This document shows, piece after piece, positions 26,301-38,300 of a stretch of 60,000 bases of DNA. A program made the translations under genes and the position numbers. Location of the stretch: positions 21,305,501 through 21,365,500 of the forward strand of contig NC_079881.1 in NCBI RefSeq assembly GCF_029227915.1, in the 5' to 3' direction. Numbering within the stretch: position 1 is the stretch's first letter; each line of letters starts with the position of its first letter. The notes below the pieces were generated by a model. That model ran no database searches. It worked only from the letters and a program-made list of their open reading frames with translations, and was not told where the DNA came from. The stretch comes from Hydractinia symbiolongicarpus. Its lineage: Eukaryota; Cnidaria; Hydrozoa; Anthoathecata; Hydractiniidae.

Positions 26301-29300
26301 CACCTGGGTTTAAAAAAAATAAGAAACAACCTTTTGTTCTAAATCAATTACTCGTTTTTTTGATGTGGTAATTATACAGTTTTTAACCTGTTTTTACCCT
26401 GTTAAAGCAAAAACAATTGTGCAACATTGTTTAATTTTGCAGTGATGGTTCCTGTGTACGTTCACAAATTAATCGTAAAACCGGGCAGAGCGCTTAGTAC
26501 ATGTAAACCCTGTTGCATATCCATATAGGTCTATATAAAAACACAGTTTGTTACCCCATCTAGCTTAAACAATCACCCAGCAATTGTATTTTGTTTAATA
26601 AGTTTTATGACATTAATAAAAGTTTTATAGCATAACCTTACAGCATTTAGCATAAGAATATTAATTAAAAATTTTGGTGTAGCCAAACTGCATTTGGCTA
26701 TTTTCACTTTTTAGCCAGATCTAAATATACAGTTAGTTAGACAGCAAAAAGAAAAAGGAACCTAACATAAGGCAAACTTTTAGAAAAAAAGAAGATTTTA
26801 ATCAATTTATTGCTTTTCTCTAGGTCCATAAAAAAGTTAATTACTTTAATTGCTGTGATCTGATTGGTTGATTTCCATCCTCTAATTATCTCCTCAACTA
26901 ATAAATAGTCAAAGATGATTAAGATAATTAGCAGTATATAACAGCTGTAGCTGTCGAAATGTGGCGTAACTGTCGAAATGTGGCCTCATTTGTTTATGCA
27001 ATGATATTTTATTATTAAATTTTTCTGACTGGGGCCTGGGTTTTCTTACAAGCGTAAGCGTACCATATTTCTTTATAACTTTTTTAAAAACTTGATTTTT
27101 AATTTCAAATCATAAAGTAACGATTTGCGAGTTTTTTAAGTGAATTTGTCTTGCAAACAAAAAGAACTTATTTGTAAATTAAGATTCGCAGCCCCTGAAT
27201 TTGAACCGCACATGGTGGGTACTCCTACATAATAAAATTATGGTCTCTTGAGTGTTTCTGAACCTTCAGTTTTTTTTACAGTTGTTTTCTCCTTGATTGT
27301 TTTCTCATTCTCGTTTTTTGTCCAGTTTTTTGAGAAATTGGAATTTAAAAAAAATGGGTGCCAGGTATGACAAAGTTTTGCTTTTTATTTTAGCATATTG
27401 TCGTACTTGTAAACATGGAAAATGTGTTGCACCTTATGCATGTCAGTGTTATGATGGATATATTGGAAATGGCTGTGAAGCAGGCAAGTATATAATTTAA
27501 TCAGTGGGTTTATGTTACATCTATTTTACAATTCTTTGTGTATGATCAGGGGAGTTTTAGAATTAGTTGCAGTACATTGTACTGCATTAATATGCAGTAC
27601 AATCTAATACAAAGCTACAGTAGAATTTTCTCAATATTCAGCTTTCTATAACTCAAATTTTTGTGATTCAATTAACTTTTGTAATTCTAGCCTTTTAGGC
27701 CAATTGATTCGACTTAACATTGTTTTTGATGAGCAGGCACATTTGCTCTTTCATATGTTATGTTATGTTATATTTTTATAAAAAATATTTTGTGCCCATT
27801 CATTTATTTATGGGCCAAAAACTTTAAAAAGAAGAAAACTTTCTAAAAGTTAAATAATCCTCTAGTTGAACTTTTATAGTTTCTCCATTTTTCTCCAAAA
27901 TTGCAGACTGCAGAAAAGGAAACATTTTGCAGATGTGATCTGTTGCCATTGATTGTTGATGACTATTAATGAAAAAATTAGGTTCGCAATTTTAACATAG
28001 ATTGACTAACAAACACAGGATTTGGATTCACAAATTAAGAATTTCAATGTGCTAATTCAAACCCTGTATATACGTGTGGTCATATATGCATAAATATTAC
28101 TGTTTCGGTAATGGAATTTAAAAAGGCTATGTTTCAAAGACTTACAGTTCTTGTTTTTAGTGTGTCCTGTGAACAAGTATGGTACAAACTGCACTCTTTC
28201 ATGTAAATGCACAAACAATGCAATTTGCAGCAACATTGACGGTTCTTGTAATTGTACGGCTGGTTGGAAGGGTGAATTCTGTAAAACTCCATGTGATAGA
28301 AAATCCTTTGGTTATTATTGTAAACAAAACTGCACATGTAAAAACGATGCAACTTGTAATCCTGTGACAGGTCAATGTACATGCAAGAGAGGCTACATAG
28401 GAAAAGAGTGAGTTTAATTTTTATTTCCTTTTGCATAATATACTTGAGGTCCTCCAAGCCCCCTGTTAAAAACATTTCTTTGTTTATCACATTTTGTCGG
28501 ATTGAAAGAAAAAGTTTTTTTATGACAGCTAGCCCACTCTCTATTTCAATCTAGAATTGTCTAGAATTGTGTTTAAAAAACCATTAAACTGAATAAAATG
28601 TCTACTGAATCAAAACAAAAAGGTTTTATTAAAATTGGGTCTTTTTTTATAAAATACAAAATTCATGCCAAAATCAATCTCGTATTGAAAGACATACAAA
28701 ATTATAATAACAAGTCTTAATAAGATAGGCAAAAAGAGAGTTGTGATAAGAAAACTTGAGCAAACAATGGGGGCAGCAATTGACAAATTTAAGCAATGCA
28801 ATTTTTAATTGCACCTAAACCTTAGCAAAATTGGAAGTCTATAACTAACTGAGGGACAACAGCAGAGACCTGCGAAGAACAGCAACAAGCCATTTATCTC
28901 GCTGTCTGTCTGTCTATCTGTAAGTTTTTTTGTAGGAAGGGTAGCATATGAGATATATAAAGTATAGGAAGCAGAAAAAGTTTAACACAACATTTTGAGG
29001 AAAAAAATTTTGTAATATGAAAACTGGAAATGGTAATCATAACAAAGTAATTTAGAAAAAAAAGGTTTCAGGAAGTTTCAAGAAGGCATATTGTCAAAAA
29101 ACTACTGTTCTTTACTAGTTGTGAAAAGACATGTCCACCAGGAAAATATGATAATAACTGTCAGCGAAATTGCGCATGTCATAATGGTGCTACGTGTCGC
29201 TTTTATGATGGTGTTTGTAATTGTACTGCTGGTTGGGAGGTAAGTCTTTGTTTATACATGTTACAAGCTTTTTATCACTGAAAACCACGTGTCAAAAATA

Positions 29301-32300
29301 AGTATATTGTGGGTTATGTGATTCTTATTAATTTAGATAGTACATAGCGAAAGTAAGTTATAGTCCCCTTTTTCTAAAAACTAGAGATTAAATTGATTGA
29401 AAGTTTTGACCGTCTCTTGTTAGGACTAATCATGAATGAAAATTTCACCAAATATATACATTTTTTACGAATATTTTAGAAATTAGTCGATTTAGTAGAA
29501 AATGAAAGGGAATTAACAAAAAACACACTAAAAATGTTATTTTGCTTGTAATTTAACATTTACAACTTAATAAATTATCATGAAATTTTGTGGTTATTCA
29601 TTTTTGCGAATGATATGTTGGAAAATATAGTGTAGATACTTAACTTCTTTAACTTGGCCAAACATCTTTTCATTTTAACACTTTCCAATTTCACTTCTTT
29701 TCGATAAACCACCAACAGGGATAACATAATAAATTTTGAAAAGAATTTTTATTTCACAGCTCAGAACATAATACTTCGAATATTAAATGAACACTATCTT
29801 TTTGATAGTTTATGAAATCCGTGAAGAATACAATAACATTGGGATTTTCCTTCATTTTCTCATTTTATTACATATTGATTTATTTTTGATTAAATAAGCA
29901 CTTTTCTCATCTACAGACCATTTTGATCATTGAATAAGACCACAGAGTTTATTTATGCAGTAGTTTTATATTTCAAACTAAAACATTATACATTGTCCTT
30001 CCGTAAGAATGAGTAGCTAGCCCATATATATGTTTATTTTTTTTTTGTTTACAATCTCAGGGTGCATCGTGCAGTCTACCATGTAAAAATGGATTTTATG
30101 GAAGTGGGTGCTCGAGAGAATGTGGATGTTCTAATTCTGATTCATGTAACCCGTTTAATGGATCCTGTAATTGTGTGCCTGGTTTTTTTGGTGAAAAGTG
30201 AGAATCCATTTTCCTTCTTTATATCAAATTTAAGAAAAACCACGATACTTACAAGAGTATAATCTGTTAAAATTCACCTAAGACAATATCGGAAAGGAAT
30301 CTAAATAAAAAAGTCAGGAATATACCCTTTAAACTTCTAATAAACAAAAATACACATTTTTAGCTAATTTTATTAATTTTTTCTCATACTTAATTAAATA
30401 TAATATTTTTAGATGCCAATCTCCTTGTAATAATACATATGGTAAACATTGTTCTTACCCATGCGAGTGTAACACAAGCAATACTGATAGTTGCGATAAT
30501 GTTGATGGTACATGTAACTGTAAACCAAACTGGAATGGTGCAACATGTTCAAATCCTTGCAGCACAACTGTGGGCAATGCTGAGGGTAACCAAACAACTT
30601 TGGAACCCTGTCAGAAAGTCTGTAATTGTACAGTAGGACAAGGCAAGTGCCAAAAGACAACAGGATTATGTCTGTGAGTATTTTTATATAAAATTTAAAA
30701 TAAAAAAATTTCTTTAAAAGCTATCTGTTGCTATAAAAAACGACAAACAGATCAGCAGTTGTTTATAACCAAAACATTTTTAAAGCAAACTCTGTGCTAA
30801 GGCTAAGTGCGTTAAAAATATTTTGATGGTGCTTTGAATAAATAAAAGAAATACAGACCAGACCAGGTCAATTATTCTGTAAAGTTGCCATGGTCACAAC
30901 ACCCTGGCACCATTCTTATCCTTGTAGCTTTTATCAAATCAGCATTTTTTTTTTGTTTGCTACATATTTGATCTTCTTGTTTCAATGTTTATTTAAGAAC
31001 CCTTGTTGTGCGTTCTTTAGTCGGGCTCACATTACCTTGTGGCTTCTGCGATAAATTTAATTTACGATAAAACTCCACAAAGTTGAATTTATCTTTTAGA
31101 CTGACAGCTTTAAAATTGGCAACTTTAAAACACTTAATGTGTTTTAAGGATTTTAGAATACAAGGTTTTAGTCAATATGTTGTTTGAGTGTCGCTTGTTT
31201 TCTAAAATTTAAATACTCCTTTCCTGTTTTTATGATTGATTCAGTTGGTGTTTTCTGTTTCCTTGGAACAAAAAAATTAATTTATTCTCTGCCAACATAT
31301 TTAAAAATCCACAACCGTAAAACTATAAACTTTAAAATACCTGTCCAGTGTGAGGAGGTGGGCTTATATTCTGTTGTTTCCCTTAACTTTTAAAAGGCTT
31401 TCCTAAATGAGTGAAAAGAAGAAGATTAGAATTTGTTAAAATACCCGCACATGCTTATTCAAGTTCACTTCTGCAATTTTGAATTTTTAATTAACTTGTT
31501 CACCCAGATCAGGTCTTTGGTTATGTTAATTAGTATTATTGGTGATGAAATTTGAATAGTGCTCGTTTGTATATTATAAAAATACTTTATAAGTGAACAG
31601 CCAGACCACAAACCAACTCTTTACACTGTATGTAGTATCCCATCATGCTTGAAATTTATAAAAAAAATATTCATACTGACCTGTAAATAATTAATTTTTT
31701 TATTAATTCTGTTTTCACTGGCTTATAAATTTACGTATTTTTATAGCTGTCATCCAGGATATACTGGCACTCATTGCGAAATGAAATGTAAGTCTGGAAC
31801 ATTTGGAGTAAATTGTAAAAAGAAATGCAATTGTGCTCATGCAAAGTCTTGTAACATCACAACTGGTTATTGTAATTGTAAAGCAGGATGGACAGGACAA
31901 AAATGTAATACAACATGTGATTATGGTTTATTTGGTGAAAATTGTCAACAGTCGTGTAGTTGTAGTATTCATGGAATATGTGATCGTCTCAATGGTACAT
32001 GTGCATGTAACGATGAGTACCAAAATAAAAATTGTTCTTTTAGTGAGTATGTTTCTTTCTATAAAGTGAATAGATGTAAACCAACTTTTTTAACCACCAA
32101 CAACCTTTGTTGTTCCATATCGTTGATTATCAGAGTGTCTTAACTTTTTTTCGGTTCTTTTAGTTAAATGTTGAAATTTAAGGCGCTGACTGGAATTATC
32201 AGGATTTTTTCATATACATTTCATTGGTTGATTTTTTTATTGTTTTTACTCCTTGACGAAGAAATCCTTTATATGTTTTACTACTTTCACAATAATAATT

Positions 32301-35300
32301 TAGCACAACACTTTCTTCATTCAGAATGCTCAGATAATGATGTCACAAAATGGAAATTTGGTTTAGGATGTACCAAAGCATGTTTGTGCAATCAAACTAA
32401 CACTGAAAGGTTAAAGACTCAATCACTTTTTATTTATTTTTCTTGTATATTATTTTATGATGTTATATTCGTTTGTTTAACAATATATAACTATGTAATT
32501 CAATTTTCTTTTAGTTGTCACGGTATGTCAGGCAAATGTACCTGTAAAACTGGCTGGGCCCCACCCTACTGCCACAAAAAACAATGTATGTTTTATTTGT
32601 TGATATGCCTGGCTAAAATTAGTTCAATGTGTTTTGAATTTAATTTTATTTGTCTTGTTGTAGCATGTAACGGGACTCACTATGGTAAAGATTGTTCAGA
32701 ACGTTGTAACTGCGACCTAAATCATGGTGTTTGTGATTCTGTAACAGGTGCATGCACTTGTAAGAGTGGCTACTATGGAACTGATTGTCGATTACGTACG
32801 TATATACATGTCAATTTTTTTGCTTCATGGATTCATTTAATGTTTGATATTGGTAGTGCACTTGCAAAAAGTGAACTGCGGACATATTTTTAACGTAGCG
32901 AGAGTTAAGGGTAAAGCTCCATTCAACTATGACACACATTTTTAAACTCACTATACCATCGAAACAATGTTCTAGTTAGCTACAACGTTGCTTTTTTTCT
33001 AAATATGTGCAGTGTTTTTTAAAGGTCTAACAATGCCTACTTTTTTAAAAAAAAGTTTTAAAAAAATTGTTATATCTTTCAACTGTAACTATTCAACACT
33101 TTTTCTCTAAAAGTATTAAAAAATGAATTTATACAAAAAGTTATCAGTATCCTAAGAATATGACCATTTTGAAATTTGTTTGCATCCTAAATGGAATATG
33201 AAACAACGTACTTTTGTCGTATCATTGATTTAAATCAGGTTTCATTCTTTTGTCCACGAAATGTACTTGTCTGTTTGTCACTTGAATTTGCTGCTTAAAT
33301 AATAGCACCTTAGGGATAATTATTACACTAGTTATCATTTTCAGATCTTTCAATTTAGACTGTGATAAAAACAGGTCAGGATGATTTTGCCTTAAAAAGC
33401 CAAAAATCATCCTGTTTATTGAGTATTCCCATAAAATAAATCGTGTGTGTCCCTTGAGTTCTCTTTGAAGTAAAAAATACAAATTTAGTTAAGCCGCACA
33501 AATATTTTAGTATATCGAGAAGGAGATTAGACACATTTTGTTGTTTTTGGCACCCTTTTTTTATAACAATTTCTTTTTTCTTTTGGGATTAGAATGTGCT
33601 ACTGGTTATTATGGCCAAGACTGCGCATCAACATGCACGTGTCAAAATAACGCTGTTTGTAATCATGTGAATGGCAAATGTAACTGTTCAGAAGGATTTA
33701 TGGGAGCTGCCTGCGACATACGTAAGTAACCTGGGGTATTCTGCTACCAGACGTAACATTTTGTCGGTATCAGAAATACTTGATTTAATACTTTCATTAA
33801 TATGCCTGTTGTGAACAGCTAACTGTAGCACAAAATGAAATTTATATAGTTTAAAAAAGTAATTAAATTTTTAGTCACGAAAAACATAAATTTCTAGGGA
33901 AACGCTTTTTTTAAGATACAAAATAAAATATATCCAATAAATGAGAATAATTTTTAAAAAATTTTTGCTATCAAATCATCAACAACCTGTAGTCTTTTTT
34001 TTCTTTTTGACTGTTCATGGGTGAAACCTTCACTAACACAAGTTACTCTCATAATAATTTCGTTGAATAATATTTCAGAATACATATAAATGCAGAAATA
34101 TTTTGTTTTTCTTAGCATGTAAAGAAGGTTATTATGGACGAAGATGCGAATCGCAGTGCCATTGTCAAAATGAAGCCACGTGTGACAGGTTTACTGGTAA
34201 ATGTCATTGTCGCAAGCATGGGTGGACTGGAGACAAATGCAATACTGGTAAGAGACTTATTTGTGTGGTTAAAAGTAGGGTGACTTAATTTCGGTTGATT
34301 TAAACCATATATTCGGATAAAGTACTTTTTTACCGCCATTATGTCCTAAAATTAAAATTATTTTACTGTGGATTTTTGAGTAAGCGATGGTGTGTTTGGT
34401 AAACCCTGCATAGCGGTTAGAAATTCAAGTTAAAACAGCTAATCAGACCGCTTAGAATTGTTTTCTGATTCTTTTGAATAAATTAAAATTAAGAAATAAA
34501 TATGTAAACAAAGTTAAAAAAGGAAATTTGTACCTTTCGAAAATGTTTTCTGTATAATGCTGTATAACCCTTGTCATAAGGTGTTCAAGCAGAAGTTTTT
34601 TGTGAGTTTAAAAATTAAGATTAAAAAAAATTAAGTTTATTAACAAACATAAACTCTTTGCTGTCAAGTTTAAGTTTGCTTGAATGGTCACAATTACTAA
34701 GTAATTCTAATAGTTTTGGCATAGTTTAACCTTTTTTAAAAGCTTATCGACATTCCAATAAATCAGAGCATGCCACAATAGTTTACCGAACGTTAAATAT
34801 TCTCAATTTTTTTTTTACCAAGGAACAAGAATTTATAATTAAAATATTGCTTTGGGTCTTCTAAATTAGGCTGAAAATGGCTGCAAGATGACAAAAAAAA
34901 TAAGCGAATGGCGCAAGACTACTGATATTTTGTACTGATTTTTTTTTCAAATTTTTTTCTGAGGAAAAAGCAGGGAAATACAGTAAAATTTGATTGTTGA
35001 TTGTGTGAAAGTTCTAATGTTGCAACTCTAGTTTTTATTGTACTGTATAATAATAATGAATAAAATATAAAAACAGTTACAGGATATATTAAAAAAAATT
35101 TTAAAAAAAATAAAAAAAAAGTTTAAAATATAAGGACATATTTTTTTTGCGTGGCAAATTTTTTCGGTTGCAAAATTATGGAAATCACATAAATGAGCAT
35201 TTCTGGAGCTGTGATAGTCTTTTTGCTACAAAATTTACGTTGCAGATGTATTTTCATAGCATGATTCGACACAAACAAAGTTATTTTTCAGAATATGAGC

Positions 35301-38300
35301 ATGATTGGAGTGAATTGTCATTTTACGAAAAAGCTCTTGCAGGTGCTCATTAATGCTAAAATACTTAAATTAGTGATTTGGACTCGTAAAATAAGAGTTA
35401 CTGATGGGAAATTTGAAAGAGGAGCAAGTTTGAACAAATTTTAGAGTAGATATTAAGTAAAGTAGTCTTCGTAACAAAATTCATTTTTTACTGAACAATA
35501 AATCCGATACATACAATTTATTAACATTTTAAATAGTGTGAAGTGTAATATAACAGAGCAATTTTGGAGCAAATAGTCATTAATGATAATACGCTTTATG
35601 TTTTTGCACAAATTAACATACACACATAGGATTATAGATATTCAAATACCCGAAAAAATGAACAGCTTGAAGATTAGTTTAACATAGCTCAACTGTTGCT
35701 CTTTTTCACACATCCGAGTTAAAATAAACTTTAGAATTATAATAATAACAACATTCCTAATTATTGAATTAAAGGTATACTACGAATGGAGAAATAGCAG
35801 TCGTGTTTAATTCATTCATGCAAAATAGTGTGATAACCTTTGGAACAGAACAGTGAGTTTTTATTTCACCTAGAGTTAGTAACTCTAGGTGAAATAAAAA
35901 CTCACTTTGCAAAGAACTTTTGAAAATAGTTAAAATTGTCCAATCTAGTGACTATATTACTCCATATTTGCTCATTTTTTATATGCTTTGGTTACAATCT
36001 GGAAGATTAAGTCATGAAAAGCGCTTTCTGCCATATTATAATAATAAATATTTTATAAAATAATTGATTACGTGTTGTATTAACACCAAGCCAAAGTGGT
36101 AGTTTTAAAATGACTATTTTGCTCCAAATGTGCTCGTTTTTTTATAAAAAAAGGTAATTATTTTTTAAATCAAGCTATTTGTAACCGCAGGAATCATTTT
36201 TGTATCTGTAAAAAACGAATTTTTGTAAGATACTATTCCATTACAGTTAGTCGCTAAATTTATTGCTAGGGACTATTAGCTCCAAACTTGCTCTTTTTTT
36301 CATATATTTTTTTGTAATCCAAAGCAGTAGTAATACCTAATAAACCTATATCAATAAAAGTATTTAGAAAAATTGGGATTAAAATGGAAAAAAATGGAAA
36401 GATTTTTTACCTCAAATCTTATGAAAGACTTTTTTGCTCCAGTCTTGCTCCGGATAAGAATGACTTAATACTCCAAAACAAAAGATTGTTTTAAGAAGGG
36501 AAAAAACAGGACATAATTTCAACATTTTTCTAATTAGGTCCATATTTTGAAAAAGTTGTACGCTACAAGTTATATTTCTCAAGTCACGTCAAACTTATTT
36601 ATCTAAAATCTTGCTTTTTTTGCCACGCAAAAAAAATGTGTCCATAAAAACATATAGTGACATAGCCATAAAAGCCAACTCGCATAAAATGACACAATTT
36701 TTCTTCAATTTCTTAATGTAAAATTGGTGAAACATCAAACAGAATTTAATTGCGACATTGGACATAGAATTAAATGATCTCCTTACACTACTCAATTATC
36801 ACGTTCTTTGGACGTTTTACCAGTCTTTTTGTAACAATTTCTGAAATCTATCTTTTCAGCTTGTCCGAATTGGAGTTATGGTTTAAATTGTCTTCTTCGT
36901 TGCTCGTGTCCAAAAAACAACACTGACTCTTGTAATCGAACGAATGGTAACTGTGTGTGCAAGTCTGGATTCAATGGGACAGACTGCTCAGAAAGTATAT
37001 TTATTCATTCAGTTATTCATTCATTCATTCATTCATGTATTCATTCAGTTATTCATTCATTCGTTCATTCAGTTATTCATTCATTCATTCATTCAGTTAT
37101 TCAGTAATGTCAACTTCACAATGTAATATCGAGATAAGATCATTAACAGAGATTCTGACGTTAAATTTCTATTGTTTCACCCCTTTCAACCCTATCTTCG
37201 AGCCTGGGGGATGAGACTAGACATAACATTCCGACCAAAATAGTGGTAAAGTTTTTAGTTCTTATGGTGACATCGTCATTTTTCGAAAGTATTGACTTTT
37301 CACCAACATTTTCTTCAACACTCTGCAAATCATTTAAATTTTTAGATTTTTATTTACACAATGTTTTTAGTAGGTTTGCCATGTATAGATGTCTTCCATA
37401 TGAGGTTTTAAAGACTTTAAAGAATCGAAAAAAATATATCAGTCTAAATTTCTATTGTTTCACCCCTTTCAACCCTATCTTCGAGCCTGGGGGATGAGAC
37501 TAGACATAACATTCCGACCAAAATAGTGGTAAAGTTTTTAGTTCTTATGGTGACATCGTCATTTTTCGAAAGTATTGACTTTTCACCAACATTTTCTTCA
37601 ACACTCTGCAAATCATTTAAATTTTTAGATTTTTATTTACACAATGTTTTTAGTAGGTTTGCCATGTATAGATGTCTTCCATATGAGGTTTTAAAGACTT
37701 TAAAGAATCGAAAAAAATATATCAGTCTTCCATTTCGTAATTCTGCTGAAATTTTTTTCCCTCCTTTTGCACTTGTAACCAGTAAGAATACATTATTTTG
37801 GTTTCTAGTTTGCATTGGTGGTTATTGGGGTTCAGGATGTGTTTACAAATGTGGTTGTCATGAGCAAAATAGCAACATATCGAAAGACTGTGATGTTCAG
37901 TCTGGTCAGTGCGCTTGTCTCAAAGGTTTTCGTGGACGCACATGTGATAAACGTAAGTGTCATAGTGTTTTTATCAATACCTGTGAATAATTCTAAATGT
38001 TGGCTACCTGTGAATTTAATTGAATTATGAACTTCAAGGTGTTTTAATTAACAAAAGCAGAAAATTTGACGAAATTGAGAAAAGATAAAGAAATGCTTTG
38101 ATGCGATTAAAGGCGAAAATGAAAGTTTCCCTTAATTGATTTTCCCATGCCGTTAAAGCAGGAGTTGGTTCGTAGAGTCCGTAGAAAATTAATCTCTAAA
38201 ATCTCAAGATAACAATAAAATATTAGAAATTTAGCTATCAGTCTTAAATTCTTCTGATCTTTTACCTGTATCATTATTCACTTTAGTGTAAAAACAATTC

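Larger units (their letters stand above)
11255..27393 (+). other. Intron 3 of the receptor gene (16.1 kb, transposon-rich)
   Basis: Begins GTAAGT and ends TTTATTTTAG. It contains most of the mobile elements of the window, listed separately. Stretches without recognisable content are about 12310-16309, 16755-17727, 25282-25860 and 27010-27393. Confidence 0.8.
34248..36859 (+). other. Intron 14 of the receptor gene
   Basis: 2.6 kb. It holds the 1.5-kb inverted-repeat element described separately; the remainder is AT-rich with long A/T runs near 35080-35120. Confidence 0.75.

Noticed and set aside
37243-37990. Two ORFs starting MVKFLVLMVTSSFF
   Set aside because: They are the same intronic sequence in the two copies of a 283-bp tandem repeat. 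The second ORF merely runs on into EGF exon 16.
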